Source of the DNA: a virus
Strand: one strand, 5' to 3'
Length of the DNA stretch: 64,000 nt
Virus record (IMG/VR): IMGVR_UViG_3300044644_001243
Span: 1-64,000 of that record
The position numbers and the translations under genes are program-made. The first letter of the stretch is position 1. Each line of letters opens with the position of its first letter. Positions 34,624 through 44,319 of this stretch are shown in pieces. The notes below the pieces were generated by a model. It was not told where the DNA came from. It made no database searches and saw only the letters and a list, made by a program, of their open reading frames with translations.

Positions 34624-35214
34624 ATGAGTTTAGATAACGAAGACTTAATAGCAGACATGAGAAACAAAATCTTGTTAATTGCTGACCCAGATAGTGGTTA
34701 CACGCAAGAAGATTTTGATAACGAATTTAACGCTGATAAATTTAGTATTAATTATGATGCTCATAAAATTAAATTTAATTTTAAAAACGAATCAAATAAC
34801 CAAGACCCAGAATATGCAACTTCTGGTTCATCTGGTTTTGATTTAAGAGCTAATTTAGATTCACCGATTACTATACCTTCACATGGTGTTAGAATTATCC
34901 CTACTGGTTTATATTTTGAAATTCCAGAGAATTTTGAAATTCAAGTTAGACCTAGAAGTGGTTTGGCTGCTAAAAATGGTGTAACTGTTTTGAACTCACC
35001 TGGAACTGTGGATGCTGACTATCGTGGCGAAGTTAAAGTTATTTTAATCAACCATGGCGATGAAGCTTTTACTATTAGTCATGGTGATAGAATTGCACAA
35101 GCAGTTATTGCTTCTGTAATCGGCAAAAACTTTATTAATTTAAATAAAGTAGATAACATAGACGAAAACACAGAACGTGGTTCTGGTGGTTTCGGTTCAA
35201 CTGGTGTAAAATGA
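34624..35214 (+). CDS. dut: dUTPase (trimeric type)
   Basis: A 196-residue enzyme that hydrolyses dUTP to dUMP and pyrophosphate, keeping uracil out of DNA. All five dUTPase motifs are visible: SSGFDLRAN, RPRSGLAAKNG, NSPGTVDADYRGEV, GDRIAQAVI and RGSGGFGSTG. An N-terminal extension of about 60 residues precedes the core. I chose the ATG at 34624, one base after the upstream stop. An ATG at 34591 would add 11 residues and overlap that gene. The stop overlaps the next start. Confidence 0.95.
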   Translation: MSLDNEDLIADMRNKILLIADPDSGYTQEDFDNEFNADKFSINYDAHKIKFNFKNESNNQDPEYATSGSSGFDLRANLDSPITIPSHGVRIIPTGLYFEIPENFEIQVRPRSGLAAKNGVTVLNSPGTVDADYRGEVKVILINHGDEAFTISHGDRIAQAVIASVIGKNFINLNKVDNIDENTERGSGGFGSTGVK

Positions 35215-35471
35215 TTAGAGCAGAATTTATAGAAACATTAAAAGAACATGCTAAAACAGCTGGTATCTTCAATGGAAGATTTATAAATATTTCTGATGAT
35301 GAAAATCATTGGAAATATGAAAGACCAGCAGTAGACGCATTAGAACCTTCAATAGATTTATCTACTGAGGGTTTTGTTCTATTTTCACCAAACGTAGGGT
35401 TTAGTGATAATACTATCGAAAAAATAAGTTATGAAGATTTCATAACAAAATATAATTTAACTAGAAAATGA
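35211..35471 (+). CDS. small hypothetical protein
   Basis: An 86-residue protein overlapping the dUTPase stop by four bases (ATGA) and the next glycosyltransferase start likewise. It contains WKYERPAVDALEPSIDLSTEG and FVLFSPNVGFSD. No family recognised. The overlap pattern ties it to the operon, so a host-takeover or nucleotide-related accessory role is possible but unsupported. Confidence 0.55.
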   Translation: MIRAEFIETLKEHAKTAGIFNGRFINISDDENHWKYERPAVDALEPSIDLSTEGFVLFSPNVGFSDNTIEKISYEDFITKYNLTRK

Positions 35472-37117
35472 TTACAGTAGTATATTGTACCAGACAATCA
35501 AATCCAGAACATAAAGAACATCTTATAAAGTCATCTGGGCTTCATAAACACATTGAGGTGATAGAAATAATCAATAATGGTGAATCGTTAACAAAAGCTT
35601 ACAATCGTGGCTTAAAAATGGCTACAAACGATATTGTTGTTTTTTGTCATGATGATTTAACTATTGAAACTAAACAATGGGGTAACAAATTATTAAAAAC
35701 GTTTGAAAAGAATCCAGAATATGGTATCATTGGTGTTGCTGGAACTAAATACATGTCAGAGACTGGCCAATGGTGGGTTAAATCTAAAAAAATGTATGGT
35801 AGAGTACAGCATACACATGAAGGTAAATCATGGTTATCTTCTTACTCTGAAGATTTAGGTCAATCAGTTGAAGAAGTTGTTATTGTTGACGGTTTGTTTT
35901 TTGCTGTTGATAAAACTAAAATGAAAATTAAGTTTAATGAATCAGTAGAAGGTTTCCACTTTTATGATGTAACATTTTGTTTTGAGAATCATCTAAAAGG
36001 TGTTAAGGTAGGTGTAATTACATCTATTAGAGTTAATCACTTGTCTATAGGTATGACAAACGAACAATGGGAGTCTAATAGACAACAATTCGCTGAAGCA
36101 TTTAAAGATAAACTACCAGTTAATATTAAAAAACAATTAAGAAAAAATGAGAAATTAGATGTTCTTATTGGATGTTTAAGTTTTGCTAATTATACTGGTT
36201 CTGAATTATATGTTTTTGAATTGGCTAAAAAGTTGGTTAAAGATGGTTGTAACGTAAGTGTGTGTTCAAGTATTGGCGAACCTTTGGCTAAAGCAGCAAA
36301 ACAATTAGGTATCAAATTATATTCATTACAAGAACCGCCAGGTTTTAAATTAGGTGATGGTAAATGGCTATTAAAAACTCCAGAAGGTGATGTTACCTCT
36401 CAACCAAATACTTTGTATAAAGTTTCAAATATTGAATTTGATGTAATCCATTTAAACCATAAACCAGTTACTGAGCATTTACTTAGATTATATCCAGAGA
36501 CTCCAGTTATTTGTTCTATTCACTCTGAAGTGATTAATTTAGAGGAACCAGTGTTATCTCCACAAATTAAAAAATACATTGCGATAAGACCAGAAATTAA
36601 AGAACATATTGTTAAGAATTTTAATATCGAAACTGATAAAGTTGAAGTTATTTATAATCCTATAAACGAAGAAAAGTTTAAACCAATTAAATCAACTGAA
36701 AAGAGAGATAAGAAAAGAATTTTATTTGTTGGTACTATTGATTATCTTAGAAAACAAACTATTCAAGACCTTATTAACACTACCAAAGAAAACAATCAAG
36801 AATTATGGCTTGTTGGTAAAGAAAACGATAATTACTTACCTAGTATGATTGAAAACGAACCACATGTTAAATATCATGGTCCAACATCAAATGTTGAGCA
36901 ATATATTCATAAATGTGATGAAACAGCTGGTATCTTATTAGGTAGAACAACTATCGAAGGATGGATGTGTGGTAAAAAAGGTTGGATATATGATGTTGAT
37001 TCATCTGGTAATATTTTAAGTAAAAATTTACATGACATTCCAGAAGATATCGATAAATTTAAAAGTGATAATGTTGTTAAAGAAATTAAACAACAATACG
37101 AATTAATTTTAGATTAA
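35468..37117 (+). CDS. two-domain glycosyltransferase (GT2 plus GT-B)
   Basis: A 549-residue fusion. Residues 1-215 look like a GT2/StrF-type GT-A domain: MITVVYCTRQSNP, SLTKAYNRGLK and a HDD motif at 61-63 for metal and nucleotide sugar. Residues about 235-549 are GT-B like: SFANYTGSELYVFELAKKL, VICSIHSE and RILFVGTIDYLRKQ. Two transferase domains in one chain suggest two successive sugar additions. It is the first gene of the glycan island. Donor and acceptor cannot be read from the sequence. Confidence 0.8.
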   Translation: MITVVYCTRQSNPEHKEHLIKSSGLHKHIEVIEIINNGESLTKAYNRGLKMATNDIVVFCHDDLTIETKQWGNKLLKTFEKNPEYGIIGVAGTKYMSETGQWWVKSKKMYGRVQHTHEGKSWLSSYSEDLGQSVEEVVIVDGLFFAVDKTKMKIKFNESVEGFHFYDVTFCFENHLKGVKVGVITSIRVNHLSIGMTNEQWESNRQQFAEAFKDKLPVNIKKQLRKNEKLDVLIGCLSFANYTGSELYVFELAKKLVKDGCNVSVCSSIGEPLAKAAKQLGIKLYSLQEPPGFKLGDGKWLLKTPEGDVTSQPNTLYKVSNIEFDVIHLNHKPVTEHLLRLYPETPVICSIHSEVINLEEPVLSPQIKKYIAIRPEIKEHIVKNFNIETDKVEVIYNPINEEKFKPIKSTEKRDKKRILFVGTIDYLRKQTIQDLINTTKENNQELWLVGKENDNYLPSMIENEPHVKYHGPTSNVEQYIHKCDETAGILLGRTTIEGWMCGKKGWIYDVDSSGNILSKNLHDIPEDIDKFKSDNVVKEIKQQYELILD

Positions 37118-37118
37118 T

Positions 37119-38075
37119 ATGGTTTTTAATAAATTAAAACAATGGTTTAACAGACGAATGGCTATGTTAACATTAGCTATGAGTAATGTTGAAAAAAATG
37201 CTTTAGGGCAGCAAGGCGAAACGTTGGGTTCAGATGTAAATCAAACCCAACGAAATACCCAAGGTCAATTGGCTGACTCATTAAAACAAGGTGAGATAAC
37301 TCAAGAAGTTATGAACCTTAGATGGAGAACATATAAAATACTAAAAGAAAGTGAAGGTGTTACTGCTGAAATTGTAGGGTATGACGAAGATGGGATGCCT
37401 ATTGTTAAAACTAAAAAAGTTAATAAAAAACTAGGACTTAAAAAAGTTAAATTAGACCCATCTGATGATTATAAATTAGAAATGGTTGTTGATAACTCAG
37501 AAATTGTAATAGGTAGTAACCAAGCAATGAATAACGATAATATATCTTTATTCGATGAAGTTATTCAATCAACAAATGAAAATGGTGACTTAGTTGCAAC
37601 ACATGGTATTATTGAGTCTATTAATTATTTTGCTACAAATAAATCTGAACGTCCTATAATAATCATCAGAGAAAATTTACCTAACTTTTATTTAGAAAAC
37701 TTTACGTTAAAAATGAATGTTAGAACAATAGATAAAACTAATAAATTATTAGAATTTTATGTAAGTAAATATCCAGATGAATACAATAGAACTAGTCGTT
37801 TGTTTATTAGTGAAGTTAAAAAAATCATGAATGATGGCATCAATTCAACAATGTTAGACTTTAATGAAATTAATTTTATCACATATAAAACATTAGGTAC
37901 AGATGATTATTTAGAATATGAATATGACAATATTTCTTATGACAAAATAGTTGAATACAATGGTTATTACGTAATCAAGTTCAACGCTAAAATTAAAACA
38001 GACGGTAACGATATTCTTGACGCATATAGAGTAAAAGAACTTGATAAAAAATATGAACAAAAAGCCAAAAAATGA
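37119..38075 (+). CDS. hypothetical protein inside glycan island
   Basis: A 318-residue protein. The N-terminal 75 residues are polar and Gln-rich (GETLGSDVNQTQRNTQGQLAD). The rest is mixed alpha/beta with IIESINYFATNKSERPIIII and YNRTSRLFISEVKKIM. No glycosyltransferase motif is visible. Phages of this type sometimes place virion genes between enzyme operons, so it may be structural. It overlaps the next gene by four bases. Confidence 0.55.
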   Translation: MVFNKLKQWFNRRMAMLTLAMSNVEKNALGQQGETLGSDVNQTQRNTQGQLADSLKQGEITQEVMNLRWRTYKILKESEGVTAEIVGYDEDGMPIVKTKKVNKKLGLKKVKLDPSDDYKLEMVVDNSEIVIGSNQAMNNDNISLFDEVIQSTNENGDLVATHGIIESINYFATNKSERPIIIIRENLPNFYLENFTLKMNVRTIDKTNKLLEFYVSKYPDEYNRTSRLFISEVKKIMNDGINSTMLDFNEINFITYKTLGTDDYLEYEYDNISYDKIVEYNGYYVIKFNAKIKTDGNDILDAYRVKELDKKYEQKAKK

Positions 38076-38695
38076 TAGATTTTAAGAAATATTTTGATAA
38101 GGTATATGTGATTAATTTAGATAGAAGACCAGATAGATTTGATTCTTTTAAAAAAGAATTAGAAAAATATGGTATTGAAGAGGTTGAACGCTTTTCAGCT
38201 ATTGATGGAACAACTATCATGTCTAATGAAATACCTTTATTAGCTGGTGAATTAGGTGTATTAGAATCACATCTTCAGATAATAAAAAAATGTAAAGAAG
38301 AGAACGTTAAAAATGTGCTTATTTTAGAAGATGATGTTTATTTTACGGATGAAATTTTAAAATTAGATGAATATATTAATAATGTGCCATCTGATTGGGA
38401 TTTCATTTATTTTGGAGGCAACCATGTCTATGGCCAACCACCACATCTAATTAATGATAAAGTTATCAAGTTAAACTTTACTGTTGCATTACAATGTGTT
38501 GCAATTAACAGCAGCATGTTTGAAATTATAGAGTCTGTGTTAACTAAAAGAAAAAAACAAGTTGACGCATATTATGCTGAATTACATAACAGATTTAACG
38601 CATACGGTTTTTATCCTAACATGGCTAAACAAACAGCTGGGTTTAGTGATATACAAAATCGTAACGTAGATTATTCAAATTTTTTTAACGAATGA
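38072..38695 (+). CDS. glycosyltransferase family 25 (LPS-type)
   Basis: A 207-residue enzyme with the GT25 signatures: VINLDRRPDRF (13-23), RFSAIDG, GELGVLESHLQII (about 59-71) and the LEDDV metal-binding motif (85-89). GT25 enzymes add galactose or related sugars to lipopolysaccharide or collagen. Here the target may be a virion protein or a host surface glycan. Full length for the compact members of the family. It is coupled to both neighbours by ATGA overlaps. Confidence 0.85.
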   Translation: MIDFKKYFDKVYVINLDRRPDRFDSFKKELEKYGIEEVERFSAIDGTTIMSNEIPLLAGELGVLESHLQIIKKCKEENVKNVLILEDDVYFTDEILKLDEYINNVPSDWDFIYFGGNHVYGQPPHLINDKVIKLNFTVALQCVAINSSMFEIIESVLTKRKKQVDAYYAELHNRFNAYGFYPNMAKQTAGFSDIQNRNVDYSNFFNE

Positions 38696-39513
38696 AAAAC
38701 TATAAAAATCAATTAATAATTTTTTCTAAAAATAGAGCATGTCAATTGAATCTTTTGTTAGATTCATTAAAAACAAATGCTCCACTTTTATTTGACAAAA
38801 TTAGTGTTTTGTATAAAACAGATAATGAAGATTACTTATATGGGTATCAAAAATTATTTGAAAAATATCCTAGTATATATTTCTTTAATGAAAATAATTT
38901 TAGAAAAGATTTATTTAAACTTATTGATGATGAAATCGAAGCAACAACTTTCATGGTTGATGACGCAGTTGTTTATAACCAAATTTTAGCTAGAAAAATA
39001 GATATAATAAAACCAGTTGTTGAAGATTTTGTTATTTTTTCATTACGATTAGGTAAAAATTGTAATTATTCACACCCAGCTGATTTGCATTATGAATTAG
39101 GTGAACACGAAGTTGATGGTGAATACATGACATTTGATTACACTAAGCAGCAAAATGGTGATTTTAAATATCCATTATCAACAGATGGTCATATTTTTAA
39201 CACAACTTTTATAAAAGATTTGTTGATTGAGATTGATTTTAGAAACCCAAACACATTAGAAGCTTTTTTACAAAGATTTGTTGTGACTGATTCCATCCCA
39301 AAAACTGTTAAATCATTTACTGAATCTAAGTTAGTTAGTATACCAGCTAATCTAGTTAATGATACATTCAATAATAGACACGGGTTGCAATTTGGTATAA
39401 GCGAAAAAGAATTAAACGATAAATTTTTATCTGGTGATGAAATTGATTTAATATCTATGGAGTTTTCAGATATAAATGGCCCACATAAAGAACTTAAATA
39501 TGTGTTTAAATAA
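38692..39513 (+). CDS. putative GT-A glycosyltransferase
   Basis: A 273-residue protein beginning NQLIIFSKNRACQLNLLLDS, a GT-A nucleotide-sugar-binding start. A FMVDDAVVY motif near residue 85 may be the DxD-like metal site. The remainder is unfamiliar. It belongs to a loose family of predicted sugar transferases seen in polysaccharide loci, an assignment based on pattern only. It starts inside the stop of the GT25 gene. Confidence 0.65.
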   Translation: MKNYKNQLIIFSKNRACQLNLLLDSLKTNAPLLFDKISVLYKTDNEDYLYGYQKLFEKYPSIYFFNENNFRKDLFKLIDDEIEATTFMVDDAVVYNQILARKIDIIKPVVEDFVIFSLRLGKNCNYSHPADLHYELGEHEVDGEYMTFDYTKQQNGDFKYPLSTDGHIFNTTFIKDLLIEIDFRNPNTLEAFLQRFVVTDSIPKTVKSFTESKLVSIPANLVNDTFNNRHGLQFGISEKELNDKFLSGDEIDLISMEFSDINGPHKELKYVFK

Positions 39514-40327
39514 CGTAAAAATAATAGATATAAATTTTGCACACGCAAAATACACAACCGATTATCAAATTTCTAAATTTATTAATTGGGATAGAAGTAG
39601 AAACATCAGTCAAGAAGAAATTTTGTTTATTACAGATAACTCTTTAAACAATAGTGTCAATATAGTTAACAATAACAAAATAGGTATGTTAATGGAACCT
39701 AGAGCGATAAACCCAGCGATTTATGAATGGGTTAGTTCTAATCATGGTCACTTTAAAAATGTGTTGACCTATGACAAAAACTTATTAGATAGCTGTTCAA
39801 ACGCATTGTTTTACCCACATTGTGGCTGCTGGATAAAAGAAGAAGACCAAAGCATTTATGATAAAACAAAATTACTATCAATAATTGCATCAGACAAACG
39901 ACAAACTGAAGGTCATAGATTAAGACATGCATCGATAGATGTTTTAAGAGCAAATAATATTGGATTAGATGCGTATGGTAGAGGTTATAACCCAATTGAT
40001 TATAAGTTAGAATCATTAAAAGATTATGCGTTTTCTTTGATAATTGAAAATAGTCGTTCAGATTACTATTTTACCGAAAAATTAATGGATAGTTTTGTTA
40101 CTGGCACCGTCCCAATTTATTGGGGTTGTCCATCTATAGGTGATTTTTTTAATTTAGATGGGATGATTATTTTTAATGATGTAGAAGATTTACTTTCAAA
40201 ATTAAATTTATTATCTTTAGAACAATACAACAATATGCTTCCAGCAATTACAGAAAACTTTGAAAAAGCAAAAGAATTTTTAATTGCAGAAGATTGGATA
40301 TATAAGAACACTAAAATTTTTAAATAA
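39500..40327 (+). CDS. GT10-like (fucosyltransferase-type) glycosyltransferase
   Basis: A 275-residue protein. The C-terminal part has FSLIIENSRSDYYFTEKLMD and SFVTGTVPIYWGCPSIGDFF. This is the alpha-1,3-fucosyltransferase (GT10) donor-binding pattern of ENS, Y-TEKL-D and GTVPIYWG. Typical donors are GDP-fucose or similar sugars. I prefer the ATG at 39500, which gives a 14-base overlap with the previous gene. An earlier ATG at 39476 adds eight residues and cannot be ruled out. Its stop overlaps the next start by one base. Confidence 0.8.
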   Translation: MCLNNVKIIDINFAHAKYTTDYQISKFINWDRSRNISQEEILFITDNSLNNSVNIVNNNKIGMLMEPRAINPAIYEWVSSNHGHFKNVLTYDKNLLDSCSNALFYPHCGCWIKEEDQSIYDKTKLLSIIASDKRQTEGHRLRHASIDVLRANNIGLDAYGRGYNPIDYKLESLKDYAFSLIIENSRSDYYFTEKLMDSFVTGTVPIYWGCPSIGDFFNLDGMIIFNDVEDLLSKLNLLSLEQYNNMLPAITENFEKAKEFLIAEDWIYKNTKIFK

Positions 40328-41022
40328 TGGATTTTACTTTTGGTATAGTAACTGGCGGAGATAATGATGGTATGTTAAATGACATTATCAATTCAATAGA
40401 AAAAGAAAACATACCTAACTATGAAATAATCATCATAGGTCACTCAACAATCAATAGAAAAAATACAAGGGTTATTGTTTTTAATGAAAACATAAAACCA
40501 ATGTGGATAACAGCAAAAAAAAATCTAATCACACGTGAGGCTAAATATGAAAATGTTGTATATTTTCACGATTACATTAGATTAAATGAAGGTTGGTATG
40601 AAGGTCAATTAATCGCTGGCAATGACTTCAAAATTAGAATGGATAGAATCATTAACTTAAATGGTGAAAGGTTCAGAGATTGGTGTATTTGGCCACATAA
40701 TGATAATAAAATGGATAATTTTATTCAACGAGAATGTTTAATACCTTATGATATTACACATTTATCAAAATATATGTATATTTCTGGTGCTTATTGGATT
40801 GCTAAAAAAGAAGTTATGTTAGAATACCCATTAGATGAAAATTTAATATGGGGACAAGGTGAAGATGTTTTATGGTCAAAACAAGTAAGACTTAAATATG
40901 ACTTTAACATGAATCCAAATTCTAGCGTTCAAATAATCAAACCAAGCAAGGACAAAGTTTTTGACGAAACTAGCAATGATAAAATAGAAATATTAAATGA
41001 TAAAAAATTATGGTTAAATTAA
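40327..41022 (+). CDS. GT2-like glycosyltransferase
   Basis: A 231-residue protein starting FTFGIVTGGDNDGMLNDIIN, then YEIIIIGHSTINR, then a possible HDY metal-site motif in NVVYFHDYIRLNEGWYEG. Near the end, YISGAYWIAKKEVM and WGQGEDVLWSKQVR fit the acceptor side of GT-A enzymes. The family is assigned by layout. It overlaps the 41010 gene by 13 bases. Confidence 0.7.
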   Translation: MDFTFGIVTGGDNDGMLNDIINSIEKENIPNYEIIIIGHSTINRKNTRVIVFNENIKPMWITAKKNLITREAKYENVVYFHDYIRLNEGWYEGQLIAGNDFKIRMDRIINLNGERFRDWCIWPHNDNKMDNFIQRECLIPYDITHLSKYMYISGAYWIAKKEVMLEYPLDENLIWGQGEDVLWSKQVRLKYDFNMNPNSSVQIIKPSKDKVFDETSNDKIEILNDKKLWLN

Positions 41023-42383
41023 TTATATTTGATTTAGATGGTGTTTTAGTTGACGCAAAAGAAATACACTATGAATCTTTAAATAAAGCTATTGAATTAG
41101 TTGACAAAAAATTTATCATCACTAGAGATGAACATTTGAATAAATACGATGGACTACCAACTAACGTTAAGTTAGATTTATTAACAAAGGAAAAAGGTCT
41201 ACCAGAATCTCAACATAAGTATGTTTGGGAAATGAAACAAAAAATGACATCTGACGTGATTAAAGAAACGTTGACTGAATCAATGGAATTAAAAAATGTT
41301 TTAAGAAAACTTAAAACAGATGGGTACAAAGTATACGTTGCTTCAAATTCAATACGAGAATCAATTAAATTGATGTTATATAAAACTGGTCTTATTGAAT
41401 ATGTAGACCATTATTTTGGTAATGAAGATGTTAAAACTTCAAAACCACACCCAGAGATTTATTTAAAAGCTATGGTTCACGCTGGTGTTAAACCAAATGA
41501 AACAATAGTTGTTGAAGATAGTTTCCATGGAAGACAAGCAGCAATTGATTCTGGGGCCTTTTTATGTGCTGTAGAAACACCAAATGATGTCACATATAGT
41601 AAGATATCAAATTTGGTTAAAAACGTTACAGAAGTCTCTAAAATCAATAATAAATGGGAGTCTGATGATTTCAACATCTTAATACCTATGGCTGGTGCTG
41701 GTTCTAGATTTAGTTCTGCTGGTTATACATTCCCTAAACCATTGATTGAAGTTGACCACAAACCAATGATTCAAGTAGTTGTGGAAAACCTTAATATTAA
41801 AGCTAATTTTATTTATATTGTTCAAAAAGAACATTACGAAAAATACAACTTAAAATATTTGTTAAATTTGATTACACCTAATTGTGAAATAGTACAAGTT
41901 GATGGTGTAACTGAAGGTGCTGCATGCACAACGTTATTAGCTAAAGAATTTATTAATAACGATAAACATTTATTAATCGCTAATTCTGACCAATTTGTTG
42001 AATGGGATAGCAATAGCTTTTATTATTCAATGACAAATGACAACTTAGATGGTGGTATGTTAACGTTTAAAGCGACACACCCTAAATGGTCTTTTGCTAA
42101 ATTAGATGAAAATGGTTTCATCACTGAGATTGCCGAAAAGAAACCTATAAGCGACATTGCAACGGTTGGGATTTATTATTGGAATAAAGGTTCAGATTAT
42201 GTTAAATACGCTGAACAAATGATTGAAAAAAATGTTAGAGTTAATAATGAATTTTATGTTGCACCAGTTTACAATGAAGCAATTTTAGATGGGTTTAAAT
42301 TTAAACCATATAATATTAATAAAATGTGGGGTTTAGGAACTCCAGAAGATTTAAAAACTTATTTAGAAAACTTTACATCTTAA
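41010..42383 (+). CDS. HAD phosphatase/mutase fused to sugar nucleotidyltransferase
   Basis: A 457-residue fusion. Residues 1-215 are a HAD domain of the beta-phosphoglucomutase type, with nucleophile motif FDLDGVLVD (7-15), VASNS near 110, KPHPEIY and VEDSFHGRQAA (168-178). Residues 222-457 are an NTP-transferase with PMAGAGSRF (226-234) and a KPLIEVD lysine at 243. Together they could convert a hexose phosphate and then make an NDP-sugar. The exact sugar is unknown. The stop is one base before the next gene. Confidence 0.85.
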   Translation: MVKLIIFDLDGVLVDAKEIHYESLNKAIELVDKKFIITRDEHLNKYDGLPTNVKLDLLTKEKGLPESQHKYVWEMKQKMTSDVIKETLTESMELKNVLRKLKTDGYKVYVASNSIRESIKLMLYKTGLIEYVDHYFGNEDVKTSKPHPEIYLKAMVHAGVKPNETIVVEDSFHGRQAAIDSGAFLCAVETPNDVTYSKISNLVKNVTEVSKINNKWESDDFNILIPMAGAGSRFSSAGYTFPKPLIEVDHKPMIQVVVENLNIKANFIYIVQKEHYEKYNLKYLLNLITPNCEIVQVDGVTEGAACTTLLAKEFINNDKHLLIANSDQFVEWDSNSFYYSMTNDNLDGGMLTFKATHPKWSFAKLDENGFITEIAEKKPISDIATVGIYYWNKGSDYVKYAEQMIEKNVRVNNEFYVAPVYNEAILDGFKFKPYNINKMWGLGTPEDLKTYLENFTS

Positions 42384-42384
42384 C

Positions 42385-43272
42385 ATGAATATAGTAATTC
42401 CAACATATAATAAACATTATAATTACAATGTTAATTTTTTAAATTCGTTTAATGAATTTTGTTTAGATAAAAATAAAGTTACCATTAATTTTATTGTTGC
42501 TTCTAATGAACTAGATTTATTTAGTGGGTTGGTTAATCAATACAGACATTTAAATGTTAGAATAGTAACTCTAAAAGAATTAATGTTTAATGTTGATGGT
42601 GAGTACTACAATGACGACCAAAGTTTCTTCAATACAAAATACCCATTACAGTCAATTAAAAAATTATTTGCATACACATGTGTTGACACTGACTATATAG
42701 TGTTTGATAGCGAAAACTTATGTTTAAAAGAATTTTATTTTGAAGACATTTTTAATGATTTAAAAAATAAACCAATAATATATTCTGATAAAATACATTA
42801 TGATTTACAACGAAATGTTACATCAACATGCAACGATATTTTTGATTTAACTGAAAACAATAAATGGTTCTTTTTAAAAAGTTATTGGTTTTTTGAACGT
42901 AATCATGTTGAAAGTTTAATAACTTTTTTAAAACAAAAGTATTCAAAAAATATAACATTATTTCTAAATAATAAAATATTTTTTGAGTATCAATTATATT
43001 GTACTTTTTTGTTAATTAATAATTTAAAAGAATTTGTAAATATTGATACTTTGATTGATAAAGAAATTAAATTTAGCGAGTTACTTGATAAAGAAAACCA
43101 CAATTATGAATACATAATAACAACCATAAATTCTGACAATGTTTTAAACTATATTAATATTTTACATGAATTAAATGAAAAAATAATTAGATTACATTGG
43201 ACAAGTGAAGAAATTAAAAATAATATAATAACTAACTCAAATGTTTGTATCGGTACATTTCATTGGGACTAA
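42385..43272 (+). CDS. putative glycosyltransferase
   Basis: A 295-residue protein with a GT-A-like start (MNIVIPTYNKHYNYNVNFL) and a possible donor-site motif in TDYIVFDSENLCLKEFYF near residue 115. The rest is very rich in Asn, Lys and Phe. I recognise no specific family. Its place between sugar-activation and methyltransferase genes supports a sugar-transfer role, which is an inference. Confidence 0.6.
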   Translation: MNIVIPTYNKHYNYNVNFLNSFNEFCLDKNKVTINFIVASNELDLFSGLVNQYRHLNVRIVTLKELMFNVDGEYYNDDQSFFNTKYPLQSIKKLFAYTCVDTDYIVFDSENLCLKEFYFEDIFNDLKNKPIIYSDKIHYDLQRNVTSTCNDIFDLTENNKWFFLKSYWFFERNHVESLITFLKQKYSKNITLFLNNKIFFEYQLYCTFLLINNLKEFVNIDTLIDKEIKFSELLDKENHNYEYIITTINSDNVLNYINILHELNEKIIRLHWTSEEIKNNIITNSNVCIGTFHWD

Positions 43273-43286
43273 ATAAAAATAAAAAC

Positions 43287-43994
43287 ATGAATAAAATAGA
43301 ATTTATTAAAGAAAATTTTAAAGATTACTACATTGATAAAGGACCAGAAAATGGTATCCTTCAAGGTACAAAATATGCTGGATGTGCAACACATTGTAGA
43401 GCATGTTTAAACACATTAGTAAGAATGGTAAAACCTAATAGCATATTAGAAATTGGTTCATACCATTACGATAGTACTATATCGATGTCTAACGGTATGG
43501 ATACGTATTTAACCCCAAATGAAGGTATAATACATACTTTTGATATCAAAAAAGGTGGATATGATGGTATGGGTGTAACTACACATTTACCTAGCCGAAT
43601 CAAACCAATGTACTGGTATCCATATAAGACTGATTATGACGAATGGAAATTGACAGATGAAGGTATTGTTTTTAAAGATTTTTTAAACCACACCAACGAA
43701 GAATTGTTTGAAATGAACCATAATATCTTAGAAAGTATAGCACCAGAAGGTGGTTACGATTTAATCTTTATTGATGGCGACCATTCATATGAAGGTGCTA
43801 AAAAAGACTGGGAACATGCATTAAAGTTTTCACATAAAGAAACGTTAATTGTTATTGATAATATTTGGGATATTAGATTAAAAGAAGTTAGACGTTTTTA
43901 TGATGATATGACAACAAACAAATGGGATTTTGAAGAATGGAACGATGCTAACAGAACCATGGTTCAAGATACTGGTGTTTTATTAACTTATTAA
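43287..43994 (+). CDS. SAM-dependent methyltransferase
   Basis: A 235-residue class I methyltransferase. Motif I is ILEIGSYHYDSTISMSNG, and DLIFIDGDHSYEGAKKDWE is the FIDGDHSYE signature of the CmcI/Methyltransf_24 group. In polysaccharide loci such enzymes O- or N-methylate sugars. I chose the ATG at 43287, 14 bases after the upstream stop with an A-rich leader. A longer frame from 43245 would overlap that gene by 28 bases. One base separates it from the cupin gene. Confidence 0.82.
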   Translation: MNKIEFIKENFKDYYIDKGPENGILQGTKYAGCATHCRACLNTLVRMVKPNSILEIGSYHYDSTISMSNGMDTYLTPNEGIIHTFDIKKGGYDGMGVTTHLPSRIKPMYWYPYKTDYDEWKLTDEGIVFKDFLNHTNEELFEMNHNILESIAPEGGYDLIFIDGDHSYEGAKKDWEHALKFSHKETLIVIDNIWDIRLKEVRRFYDDMTTNKWDFEEWNDANRTMVQDTGVLLTY

Positions 43995-43995
43995 A

Positions 43996-44316
43996 ATGAC
44001 AATAACAAATTTAAACGAATTTTTTAAAGGTTGGTTTGTTGGTAATTTTGAACCAACATTAAACACAACTGAAGATTTTGAAGTTGCTGTTAAAAGATAC
44101 AAAACTGGTGATTATGAAGAAAAACACCACCATAAAATAGCAACTGAAATCACTGTAATTGTTGAAGGTGAAGTTGAAATGAATGGAGTAAAATATGTAA
44201 AAGATGATATTATAACCATTCAACCAAATGAATCCACCGATTTCAAATGTATAACTGATGTTGTTACAGTTGTTGTTAAAACTCCATCAGCAAATAATGA
44301 TAAATATATAAATTAA
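43996..44316 (+). CDS. small cupin-domain protein
   Basis: A 106-residue single cupin. Motif 1 is well kept (GDYEEKHHHKIATEITVIVEG: HxH, then E, then G). Motif 2 (IITIQPNESTDFKC) lacks the usual histidine, so metal binding may be weaker. Small cupins in sugar loci include epimerases and isomerases, but this one cannot be assigned. It sits between two methyltransferases with one- and three-base gaps. Confidence 0.75.
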   Translation: MTITNLNEFFKGWFVGNFEPTLNTTEDFEVAVKRYKTGDYEEKHHHKIATEITVIVEGEVEMNGVKYVKDDIITIQPNESTDFKCITDVVTVVVKTPSANNDKYIN

Positions 44317-44319
44317 AAT

